Source: Verrucomicrobia subdivision 3 bacterium UBA7542 (GTDB lineage: Bacteria > Verrucomicrobiota > Verrucomicrobiia > Limisphaerales > UBA11358). Taken from it: a DNA stretch of 5,423 nt. Below the pieces are notes generated by a model, which saw nothing but the letters and a program-made list of their open reading frames with translations, did not search any database and was not told the DNA's origin. A program made the position numbers and the translations under genes. The stretch lies in assembly GCA_002479245.1 (NCBI GenBank), contig DLMG01000181.1, positions 1-5,423 of the forward strand, in the 5' to 3' direction. Position 1 is the first letter of the stretch. Each line of letters opens with the position of its first letter. Below, one piece after another: positions 1 through 5,423 of the stretch.

Positions 1-233
1 CGGCCAATCCCGCCGCCAACACCATCACCCTGATCTGCCGTGCGGTGAATTTGTCCAGTGTTGATTCTGCGGCGAACACCGAGATTGCCTATGCGGTTCT
101 CAAAGCGTTTCAGGAGGATCCGCTTTTTGATCCCAAAGCGACGCAGCTCAGGGGAGATATCACCCCCGATGACGTTACCGGCACATTTACGTTTGGCATA
201 ACCGTGGGGCTGCAAAATCCACTCGACTTGTAA
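1..233 (+). CDS. C-terminal end of a PilN-like / Amuc_1101-type pilus assembly protein (5' partial)
   Basis: The reading frame is open from the window edge (first full codon at 3) to TAA at 231-233, giving 76 residues of a gene that begins upstream. An internal GTG at 45 could serve as a start, but coding-like sequence continues in frame before it (a hydrophobic beta strand, ITLICRAVNL), so I treat it as internal. The piece reads as beta strand, helix (IAYAVLKAFQEDPLF), then a final strand (GTFTFGITVGL). This resembles the C-terminal ferredoxin-like fold of PilN-type fimbrial assembly proteins. Its position directly before a PilO-like gene fits the pilM-N-O-(P)-Q order. In Akkermansia the neighbour of Amuc_1100 is the PilM-like Amuc_1101, and this could be the end of such a protein or of a PilM-PilN fusion. 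The assignment rests mainly on context and strand pattern; the fragment is too short for certainty. Confidence 0.6.
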   Translation, partial: ANPAANTITLICRAVNLSSVDSAANTEIAYAVLKAFQEDPLFDPKATQLRGDITPDDVTGTFTFGITVGLQNPLDL

Positions 234-234
234 T

Positions 235-1161
235 ATGGCCTGGATCAAGCGAAACTTGTTTTTTGTGATTGGCGGCATACTGGCCTTGGGACTGCTGGGG
301 GCGGCTGGGTTTTATAATTACCAAGGGTGGAGTCATAACGCGGCGGCGTTTGACAAGTTGAACGGGATTTACAACACGTTGCGGAATTTGACCGGCAAGA
401 AGCCCTCGCCGGGCAACGACAAGGTGGACAACATCAAGGCGGCCAAGGAACAGGAAGGCCAGGTTCGAGACTGGATTCGACAGGCGGCGGATTGTTTTCA
501 ACCGATTGCGCCGATTCCCAACACGGGGACCAATGCCGTTTCGAGTGAAGCGTTCGCCGCTGCGCTCCGCCGGACCATTGACCAACTGCAACATGCAGCC
601 GAGGCCGCCAGTGTGACCCTGCCACCCAAATATAACTTCTCCTTTGAAGCGCAACGCTCGCTGGTCAAATTTTCCGGCAGCCTGGGAGCACTGGCCGCGC
701 AGTTTGGTGAGGTGAAAACCATTTCGGAGATTCTTTTTGCGGCGCGGGTCAATTCGCTGGACGGGATTCAGCGCGTCCGCGTTTCGGATGACGACGCAAA
801 CGGCCCGCAGGCCGATTATTTCGACAATCATTCCGTGACCAACAATCTGGCCGTTCTGACGCCTTACCAAATTACGTTCCGTTCGTTCAGTCCGGAAATC
901 GCCCAAGTGCTCGCCGGCTTTGCCTCGTCACCGCACGGATTCATCGTCAAGAGCATCAACGTTCAACTGGCTGGCGCCGCTGCGGCGATGTCGCCGGAAA
1001 CAGCGGGACCGATGCCGTATCCGCCACCCTCGCTGGCAGCCCCGCCGGCAGCCCCGCCGCCGGTGGCGCCGGGCAGGGGCGGATTGCAGACGGTGTTGAA
1101 CGAGCAACTGTTGCGCGTCACGCTGGTGGTCGAGGTTGTGAAATTGTTGCCGAAAAAGTAA
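235..1161 (+). CDS. Amuc_1100-family (PilO-like) pilus-associated membrane protein
   Basis: This 308-residue protein is close to the length I recall for A. muciniphila Amuc_1100 (about 317). It has a short basic N-terminus, one membrane segment at about residues 8-27, then a helical, probably coiled-coil stretch (about 30-90). The folded periplasmic part follows. Its clearest family signature is at residues 211-247, beginning YQITFRSFSPEIAQVLAGF and followed by FIVKSINV. Residues 254-283 form a Pro/Ala-rich linker, and a last strand (LRVTLVVEVVKLL) closes the protein. The predicted role is a bitopic inner-membrane protein working like PilO, pairing with neighbouring PilN- and PilP-like proteins to link the cytoplasmic side to the secretin. 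The start at 235 is one base after the preceding stop and has no Shine-Dalgarno, so translational coupling is likely. Family membership is from recognition, not search; the PilO analogy is by family knowledge and gene order. Confidence 0.8.
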   Translation: MAWIKRNLFFVIGGILALGLLGAAGFYNYQGWSHNAAAFDKLNGIYNTLRNLTGKKPSPGNDKVDNIKAAKEQEGQVRDWIRQAADCFQPIAPIPNTGTNAVSSEAFAAALRRTIDQLQHAAEAASVTLPPKYNFSFEAQRSLVKFSGSLGALAAQFGEVKTISEILFAARVNSLDGIQRVRVSDDDANGPQADYFDNHSVTNNLAVLTPYQITFRSFSPEIAQVLAGFASSPHGFIVKSINVQLAGAAAAMSPETAGPMPYPPPSLAAPPAAPPPVAPGRGGLQTVLNEQLLRVTLVVEVVKLLPKK

Positions 1162-1165
1162 GCTC

Positions 1166-1969
1166 ATGGATTTCGTCAAAAAACATTACGAGAAAATCCT
1201 GCTCAGCGTTGTGTTGCTGGGTTTGATGGGGGTGCTGGTGTTCATGCTGTACTTGATTCCCAGCGACCGGCAGAGGCTGGCCGACATCCGTCAGAGTATA
1301 ATCAGCCACGCGGTCAAACCCCTGGATCCGTTGGATTTGACGCGGGAAACGAATGTATCGGCGCGGCTGCAATCGCCCTATAAACTGGATTTTTCAGCGA
1401 CGCACAAACTGTTCAATCCGGTGCCATGGCAAAGAGCCTCGGACAACAGCCTCATTAAAATTAAAACCGGCAATGAAATTGGTGCCGGGGCCGCGGTGAT
1501 CACAAAAATCACGCCGCTGTGTTCGATCCTCACGCTGGATTCGATCGAAACCAATGAATTTGGCGCGCGCTATGTAATCAGCGTGGAGCGCCAGGCGGCG
1601 GTTTTGCCTGCGCAGCGCGGCAAACGGCAGCATTATGCTTCAGTCGGGGAAAAAAATGAAACCTTCACCATTGCCGAGGTGAACGGTTCGCCGGGTAATC
1701 CGGCGCAATTGAAATTGATTTTGCAACTGACGGACACCGGCGAAAGGGCGACGCTGTCCAAAGACAAACCTTTTCGCCGCACCGACGGTTACTCTGCGGA
1801 CTTGAAATATGATCCCGAAGGGAAAAAATGGCAGGGGCAGCGCGTTGGCGCGGATTTAAAATTTGCCGTCGATGACAACATTATCGTTGCCATCAACCAA
1901 GACACAGTGATATTATTGGCCAGATCAAACCAGAAAAAAACGACATTGACATACACCCCCAATCCTTGA
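1166..1969 (+). CDS. Amuc_1099-family pilus-like system protein, single-pass membrane protein
   Basis: This 267-residue protein has a Lys-rich N-terminus, one strong membrane segment (about 11-31, rich in Leu/Val) and a periplasmic remainder. A short helix (about 33-50) is followed by LFNPVPWQR at 82-90, resembling the 'F.P..W' entry motif seen in pilus alignment-complex proteins. A beta-rich region follows, with strands around 113-130, 165-180 and 210-242. The likely role is a PilP- or PilN-like periplasmic linker between the inner-membrane PilO-like protein and the secretin. That role is inferred from position, since the family has no well-defined biochemical activity. The ATG is 4 bases after the upstream stop, preceded only by a weak purine stretch, consistent with coupled translation. 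It lies between an Amuc_1100-like gene and a secretin, the same order as in Akkermansia (1100-1099-1098), which is the main support for the name. Confidence 0.72.
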   Translation: MDFVKKHYEKILLSVVLLGLMGVLVFMLYLIPSDRQRLADIRQSIISHAVKPLDPLDLTRETNVSARLQSPYKLDFSATHKLFNPVPWQRASDNSLIKIKTGNEIGAGAAVITKITPLCSILTLDSIETNEFGARYVISVERQAAVLPAQRGKRQHYASVGEKNETFTIAEVNGSPGNPAQLKLILQLTDTGERATLSKDKPFRRTDGYSADLKYDPEGKKWQGQRVGADLKFAVDDNIIVAINQDTVILLARSNQKKTTLTYTPNP

Positions 1970-1983
1970 AATTCTGAACGACA

Positions 1984-2011
1984 CCTGGTCGCGACAACAC
2001 CGGCGACCGGG
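1984..2011 (+). promoter_or_regulatory. Hairpin in the gap before the secretin gene
   Basis: CCTGGTCGC (1984-1992) can pair with GCGACCGGG (2003-2011): nine base pairs with one G-T wobble and a 10-base loop. No T-run follows (the next bases are GGCGTGATTTGA), so it is not a classical intrinsic terminator. It sits in the only sizeable gap (78 bases) within the pilus block, 36 bases before the secretin ATG. It could stabilise or process the mRNA between the inner-membrane genes and the secretin, or weakly attenuate it. The base pairing is seen directly; the function is inferred. Confidence 0.4.
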
Positions 2012-2047
2012 GGCGTGATTTGATTTACGACGAACCTGGAACGAACC

Positions 2048-4237
2048 ATGACAAAAGCAACATCTCTCTCATTCGGCTTTATTTTGTTGCTGGCCGGCGC
2101 CGCCATGTTACCGGCGCAAACCAGTCCCACGGACGCGGCTGTCAATGAAGCCGTGCTTCGTCAGGCCAACACCATCATCCTGCGCCAAAAACTCCTGGAT
2201 GCCAAAAATACCGCCATGCGCGGAGATTTGACCGGGGCCGCCAAACTTTACGAAGATGCCAATACGCTGGTCGAGCAAATCGGTTCCGGCATCCCCGAAG
2301 AAAAAGCGCAAACCATTTCCGGCCTTGCTTCAACCCGGCTTACCCTCGCCCGTCAGGCACAAAGCCAGAACGATTTGCACGAAGCCGACACACAGGTCAA
2401 CCGCGTGTTGAAAGTGGACCCGCAAAATGCCGCCGCTCTTGCCTTCAAGAAGGACAACGACAGATTGCTTGCTTCCCTGCGCGGCAAAATGCCCGACGAA
2501 GAGACGCAGCAAAAAATCCAGTATATCGCCAATGACAAGACGGAAGCGGGCACGTTGGTGCGGGACGGCAAATTGCTTTACGAAATGGGCAAGTTCGATG
2601 AGGCTGAAGTCAAATTGAAAGAGGCCATCAGGCTCGATCCGGACAACGCGGGCGCCTTCTACTACATGAACCTGGTCAAGCAGGCCCGTTACGACCGTGA
2701 AGCGCGCGCGCACACGATCGACACGCAAGAACGCATGGTGCAGGTGGAAAAGGCCTACGAGAAGCCGGTAAACCGCGGATTGCTGCCCGCGTCCAATCCG
2801 TTTGCCTTGACCAATCTCGTTCACACCGGTGCCGGTCGCGAGGTTATTTACAGCAAACTCGAACACATCCGGCTGGATTCGGTTCCCTGGCCCGAAGGAC
2901 TGCCGTTGGTCGAAGTTCTTCGCAATCTGAGCGAACAAACCAAGCTGCGCGACCCGGACAAAAAGGGAATCAACTTTCTTTTTAATCCAAACGTACCGGC
3001 CGCCGCCGCGCCTACCACGCTCGCCGGCGGCGCAATGACCATTGACCCGGCCACCGGATTGCCCGTGGCGGGTCCAACCGGCGGCGGTGAAGCCGTGGAT
3101 GCCAGTTCCATCAATGTCAAGTTGACATTAAGCGATGTGCGGTTGGCGGATGTGCTGGATGCCATTGTGTTGGTGGCGGATCATCCCATCAAATATTCCG
3201 TTGAGGATTACGCCATCGTTTTCTCAGCCCGGGGGGCGGAGCCGGTGCAATTGGAAATGCGCACCTTCAAAGTGGATCCCAACACCTTCCAGCAAGGCTT
3301 GGAAAGCGTGAGTGCGGAAAGTTTTGGTTCGTCCTCCTCTAGCGGCGGTGGCGGTAGCGGTGGTGGTGGTGGTGGCGGTGGTGGCGGTCAGAATGGACAG
3401 AACACCGGCGCGGTTGTGCCGGTGATTAACGCAGCTCCCGGAAGCGGCGGCATGCGTCAAACAAGCAGTGGCGGCGGTGGTGGTGGTGGCGGTGGTGGCG
3501 GCGGTGGTGGCAGCAGCGGTAACGGCGGATTGTCGTATGTGACAACAACCAATGCAACAGCGAACGTCAGTCTTTTGGCCAAAAGTTTCTTCACGACGCT
3601 GGGTTTGAATTTGGACCCGCCGAAGAGCGTTTTCTTTAACGACCGGTTGGGCGTGTTGTTCGTCCGCGCGACATCGCAGGATTTGGACACCATCGAGAAA
3701 GCCATTCAGGTGTTGAACATGACGGCGCCGCAGGTGCACATCAAGGCCCGATTCATTGAAGTGGAGCAGGATGACAGTTCAGCGCTGGGCTTTGACTGGT
3801 ATTTGGGGAATGTCAATTTGGGCAATGGAGTGATAGGCACCGGCGGCAACGCCGGAACGGTCGGTGTGCCGACTTCGGCGATGACGGGTCCCGGGAGTGT
3901 TTATTCATCGGGTGTTTTTCCTGGGTACTTAAATAATGGCACCCTCGTTAATACCATTAACCCCACGGTTCAAAGTCTAACGAGTGGCCTTAATAACACC
4001 GCTCCGGCCATTGCCTCGATAACCGGAATTCTGACCGACCCCAATTTTCAAGTGGTCCTTCACGCCCTGGAGCAGCGCGTCGGCACGGAGGAACTCTCCG
4101 AACCGGAAGTGACCACGACCAGCGGTCGTCAAACCGAGATGCGCGCGACCCAAATTCTGACCATCATCACGAGCTTTAGCTTCCAGCAAGGCACCACCAG
4201 TGGAACGACCACCACGGGTACGACGACTGCCCCCTAA
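2048..4237 (+). CDS. Secretin, N-terminal part (Amuc_1098/PilQ-like) with TPR region and N domains; secretin domain incomplete
   Basis: The product is 729 residues. A signal peptide (1 to about 23, cleavage near LPAQ) is followed by helical TPR-like repeats at about 97-135 (ending LKVDPQNAAALAF) and 171-215 (GKFDEAEVKLKEAIRLDPDN). An STN/N0-like domain at about 271-395 is broken by an Ala/Gly/Pro insert (about 318-350). An N1/N3-like KH-type domain begins near 401, is interrupted by two glycine runs (433-447 and 475-488), and resumes at about 503-560. The secretin domain begins with PQVHIKARFIEVEQDD (561 on). It carries LHALEQRVGTEELSEPEVTT and RATQILTII, then stops after a Thr-rich tail. The usual second half (EVGP..dv.P, VVLGGL, VPLLGD.P..G.LF) is missing and is found in the next gene. 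The product should form the periplasmic rings of an outer-membrane pilus channel. The ATG at 2048 has a modest GGAA six bases upstream. Confidence 0.85.
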   Translation: MTKATSLSFGFILLLAGAAMLPAQTSPTDAAVNEAVLRQANTIILRQKLLDAKNTAMRGDLTGAAKLYEDANTLVEQIGSGIPEEKAQTISGLASTRLTLARQAQSQNDLHEADTQVNRVLKVDPQNAAALAFKKDNDRLLASLRGKMPDEETQQKIQYIANDKTEAGTLVRDGKLLYEMGKFDEAEVKLKEAIRLDPDNAGAFYYMNLVKQARYDREARAHTIDTQERMVQVEKAYEKPVNRGLLPASNPFALTNLVHTGAGREVIYSKLEHIRLDSVPWPEGLPLVEVLRNLSEQTKLRDPDKKGINFLFNPNVPAAAAPTTLAGGAMTIDPATGLPVAGPTGGGEAVDASSINVKLTLSDVRLADVLDAIVLVADHPIKYSVEDYAIVFSARGAEPVQLEMRTFKVDPNTFQQGLESVSAESFGSSSSSGGGGSGGGGGGGGGGQNGQNTGAVVPVINAAPGSGGMRQTSSGGGGGGGGGGGGGGSSGNGGLSYVTTTNATANVSLLAKSFFTTLGLNLDPPKSVFFNDRLGVLFVRATSQDLDTIEKAIQVLNMTAPQVHIKARFIEVEQDDSSALGFDWYLGNVNLGNGVIGTGGNAGTVGVPTSAMTGPGSVYSSGVFPGYLNNGTLVNTINPTVQSLTSGLNNTAPAIASITGILTDPNFQVVLHALEQRVGTEELSEPEVTTTSGRQTEMRATQILTIITSFSFQQGTTSGTTTTGTTTAP
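3344..3388 (+). repeat. GGY trinucleotide run encoding glycine (first tract)
   Basis: Fifteen codons of GGT/GGC, broken once by an AGC serine at 3356, encode four then ten glycines (residues 433-447 of the secretin N-terminal protein). A Ser-rich stretch leads in. The imperfect GGT/GGC mixture suggests expansion of a trinucleotide repeat followed by drift. Length changes here would stay in frame. The tract forms a flexible linker inside an N-domain. Confidence 0.85.
3470..3511 (+). repeat. GGY trinucleotide run encoding glycine (second tract)
   Basis: Fourteen uninterrupted GGC/GGT codons encode residues 475-488 of the secretin N-terminal protein, flanked by serine codons (AGC AGT before, AGC AGC after). 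It is separated from the first tract by a roughly 27-residue spacer rich in Gln, Asn, Val and Pro. Together they make a low-complexity linker of about 70 residues that splits one N-domain. Confidence 0.85.
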
Positions 4238-4261
4238 TAACCTCAAATACCAACCAGCACC
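4235..4261 (+). other. Tandem in-frame stops and short gap between the two secretin halves
   Basis: TAA at 4235-4237 is followed at once by a second in-frame TAA at 4238-4240. Seven more sense codons in the same frame lead to the ATG at 4262. No Shine-Dalgarno-like purine run lies in the 21 bases before that ATG, so the downstream gene probably depends on reinitiation or leaderless-type recognition. The two genes share a reading frame with no frameshift. This makes a single sequencing indel an unlikely cause of the split, because two stops in a row plus a signal peptide would still need explaining. Confidence 0.75.
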
Positions 4262-4918
4262 ATGAAGACCAGTCGAAAATCAAAAATAGTTGTAAAAGGT
4301 TTTGTTTTGTGCGTGGCCATTGCGCTGTTGGGCGTTATCCCTTCAGGACAGGCCCAAGTGGTTAACCAAGCCGTGCAAACCTCCGCCATCACGCCCAACG
4401 AGCAACAGGTGGAAGTCGGCCCCGTGCTGGACGTGATCCCTTATGTTTTGTCCGATGGCTACACGATCAACCTCACATTGATCCCGTCGCTGACCGAGTT
4501 CAGCGGCTACGCCACGCCGCCGTCAATTCCCGGGATCAGCAGTGGTCTCAACGTCGTGATGATTCCCACCATTCTGCCGGACTTTACCGTGCGCCAGGTC
4601 ATCACCACCGTCAACATCTGGGATAACCAGACCGTGGTCCTCGGTGGATTGATTTCTTCGACCGTCCAGAACGAGACGGACAAGGTGCCGTTGCTCGGCG
4701 ACCTGCCGCTGGTGGGGCGGCTCTTTCAAAGCCAGTCAAAAATTTCCACAAAAAAAAACCTGATGATTTTTGTGACCGCCACCATTGTTGATCCGGCTGG
4801 CAACCGGGTGCATTCGGACGATGAACTGCCGTTTTTACAAAGCACCATTCCACCGCAACAACCGGGAGTGGAGGTGCGACCGGGGAACGCCGGAGCGGCG
4901 CCCATGCCGGTGCGGTGA
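4262..4918 (+). CDS. Secretin, C-terminal part (Amuc_1098/PilQ-like barrel half) with its own signal peptide
   Basis: The 218-residue product begins with a convincing Sec signal peptide: a basic n-region (KTSRKSK), a hydrophobic core about 13-27, and a likely cleavage near SGQA/QVV at about 31. The mature part is the second half of a secretin domain: EVGPVLDVIP (51-60), strands INLTLIPSLTEF (69-80), FTVRQVITTVNIWDNQTVV (108-126), LGGLI (127-131), the signature VPLLGDLPLVGRLF (142-155) and NLMIFVTATIVDP (166-178). A Pro-rich tail of about 35 residues ends it. It lacks the N domains and the first secretin strands, which are in the gene just upstream in the same frame. I infer that the two proteins assemble together into an outer-membrane channel. 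Alternatives are a recent gene breakage, or a second secretin-like fragment used independently. The family call is firm; the two-chain assembly is inference. Confidence 0.85.
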   Translation: MKTSRKSKIVVKGFVLCVAIALLGVIPSGQAQVVNQAVQTSAITPNEQQVEVGPVLDVIPYVLSDGYTINLTLIPSLTEFSGYATPPSIPGISSGLNVVMIPTILPDFTVRQVITTVNIWDNQTVVLGGLISSTVQNETDKVPLLGDLPLVGRLFQSQSKISTKKNLMIFVTATIVDPAGNRVHSDDELPFLQSTIPPQQPGVEVRPGNAGAAPMPVR

Positions 4919-4935
4919 AAAAGTGGTCAAACGCG

Positions 4936-4949
4936 GAACAACGTTGTTC
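4936..4949. promoter_or_regulatory. Perfect 14-bp palindrome upstream of the exonuclease gene
   Basis: GAACAACGTTGTTC is its own reverse complement and lies 85 bases before the GTG of the downstream exonuclease gene. It could be a dimeric repressor operator. The half-sites GAACA/TGTTC are those of LexA-type boxes. However, the order is reversed relative to the verrucomicrobial LexA motif I recall (TGTTC-N4-GAACA), and the GAAC-GTTC spacing is six rather than the four of the Bacillus type. No convincing -35/-10 pair was found nearby. The palindrome is certain; the operator role is a guess. Confidence 0.35.
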
Positions 4950-4990
4950 GTGGAATTTCCGGTTGAAACAAAATTGTGAAAACCACGAAC
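4946..4990 (+). repeat. 8-bp inverted repeat overlapping the palindrome
   Basis: GTTCGTGG (4946-4953) is the exact reverse complement of CCACGAAC (4983-4990), with 29 bases between. Inside, AATTT (4954-4958) can pair with AAATT (4971-4975), which could extend the stem past a bulge. There is no T-run after it, so it is not a standard terminator. It shares four bases with the 14-bp palindrome, so in RNA the two folds would compete. It lies in the 116-base gap between the secretin C-terminal gene and the exonuclease gene, which holds no other gene I can support. Confidence 0.4.
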
Positions 4991-5034
4991 CCGTTTGAAA
5001 TGCTGGAACCAAGGCGCTCGCACCCGGTAAATTT

Positions 5035-5423
5035 GTGGATCGGTTGCTGATTATTGATGGACACGCTTACGCTTATCGCGCGTTTCACGCGATTCGCGAT
5101 TTGCGTTCGCCGGGTGGCCGGCCAACGAATGCCATTTATGGCTTCGTCAAAATGCTGGCAAAAATGCGGGCGGCCATCGGGCCGTCGCATTTGATTGTGG
5201 TGTGGGACGGCGGCCTGAGCGCCGAACGCACCGCCCGGTTGCCGGAATACAAGGCGCAGCGTCCGGGAATGCCGGACGATTTGAAGCCGCAGCTTGACGG
5301 GATCGTCAGTTATCTGAAAGCGGCGGGCGTCGCCTCGTTTTGCCGCGCTGGCGTGGAAGCGGACGATTACATCGCGTGCCTGGCGCGGCGCGCGTCGGAG
5401 GCGGGCATGACCGTGGTCATCGC
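5035..5423 (+). CDS. 5'-3' exonuclease / flap endonuclease (or DNA polymerase I N-terminus), 3' partial
   Basis: The frame is open from after TGA at 4996-4998 to the window end, giving 129 residues. No ATG lies in frame before the conserved region. GTG at 5035 gives MDRLLIIDGHAYAYRAFHAI, matching the normal N-terminus of the family, so I chose it. Motifs seen are the metal-binding Asp in IIDG (D8), VVWDGG (D58), the DNA-contacting YKAQRPGMPDDL (72-83) and GVEADDYIA (E108, D110, D111), the acidic cluster of the two-metal active site. The enzyme would remove 5' flaps and RNA primers in replication and repair. E. coli Pol I has VVFD where this has VVWD. The cut-off C-terminus prevents telling a stand-alone nuclease of about 300 residues from a full polymerase I; the WDGG sequence makes me lean slightly to stand-alone. 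It is functionally unrelated to the pilus genes. Confidence 0.85.
   Translation, partial: MDRLLIIDGHAYAYRAFHAIRDLRSPGGRPTNAIYGFVKMLAKMRAAIGPSHLIVVWDGGLSAERTARLPEYKAQRPGMPDDLKPQLDGIVSYLKAAGVASFCRAGVEADDYIACLARRASEAGMTVVI

Noticed and set aside
187..906. A 239-codon open frame on the minus strand
   Set aside because: It lies opposite the Amuc_1100-like gene, is Arg-rich and low in recognisable domains, and is explained as a shadow of GC-rich coding sequence on the + strand.
2330..2938. A 202-codon open frame on the minus strand opposite the secretin N-terminal gene
   Set aside because: The + strand frame has a signal peptide, TPR repeats and secretin N domains. The minus frame shows no domain and ends inside the real gene.
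3341..3517. Glycine-codon runs as a CRISPR or other spaced repeat array
   Set aside because: The repeat unit is a single codon in frame with the secretin gene; there are no spacers.
3224..3739. Minus-strand frame with Thr/Ala-rich repeats
   Set aside because: The repeats are the reverse complement of the glycine codon runs of the secretin gene, so this is a shadow.
3934..3959. Short inverted repeat TAATGG...CCATTA in an AT-richer patch of the secretin gene
   Set aside because: Only six base pairs within coding sequence for a variable loop; expected by chance.
4235..4262. The split secretin as a simple sequencing frameshift
   Set aside because: Both halves are in the same frame, two stop codons occur in a row, and the second half starts with a good signal peptide. 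One base error cannot create this.
4919..5034. Promoter or intrinsic terminator in the gap before the exonuclease gene
   Set aside because: TTGAAA at 4964-4969 has no acceptable -10 at the right distance, and neither inverted repeat is followed by a T-run.
5000..5050. A 16-codon ATG frame overlapping the start of the exonuclease gene, as a possible leader peptide
   Set aside because: It has no ribosome binding site and no recognisable leader features, and its frame is out of phase with the exonuclease. It is most likely chance.

Overview
The window looks like part of a Verrucomicrobia chromosome, most likely from the Limisphaerales/Pedosphaera side. The evidence is a co-directional block of the verrucomicrobial type IV pilus-like envelope system, best known as Amuc_1098-Amuc_1101 of Akkermansia muciniphila. 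Family names come from recognising the proteins by eye; no search was run. All genes read on the + strand. Coding density is high, DNA is moderately GC-rich, and Shine-Dalgarno sites are weak or absent.

Layout. Positions 1-233 hold the 3' end of a gene whose product ends like a PilN-type or Amuc_1101-type inner-membrane assembly protein. One base later comes an Amuc_1100-like (PilO-like) single-pass membrane protein (235-1161). Four bases after that is an Amuc_1099-like single-pass protein (1166-1969). A 78-base gap containing a 9-bp stem hairpin (1984-2011) leads to a secretin (Amuc_1098/PilQ-like). The secretin is not one gene here. Positions 2048-4237 encode a signal peptide, TPR repeats, the periplasmic N domains and only the first part of the secretin domain. 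Positions 4262-4918 encode a second protein, with its own signal peptide, that carries the rest of the secretin domain. After a 116-base gap with two overlapping inverted repeats, an unrelated gene for a 5'-3' exonuclease/flap endonuclease (or the N-terminus of DNA polymerase I) starts with GTG at 5035 and runs off the window.

How they fit together. The PilM/N-like protein upstream, the PilO-like protein and the Amuc_1099-like protein would form the inner-membrane and periplasmic alignment complex. The secretin would form the outer-membrane ring. Tight spacing suggests one transcript started upstream of the window. The observation most worth checking is the split secretin: two separately exported halves of a beta-barrel-forming domain, in the same reading frame, separated by tandem TAA stops and a second signal peptide.
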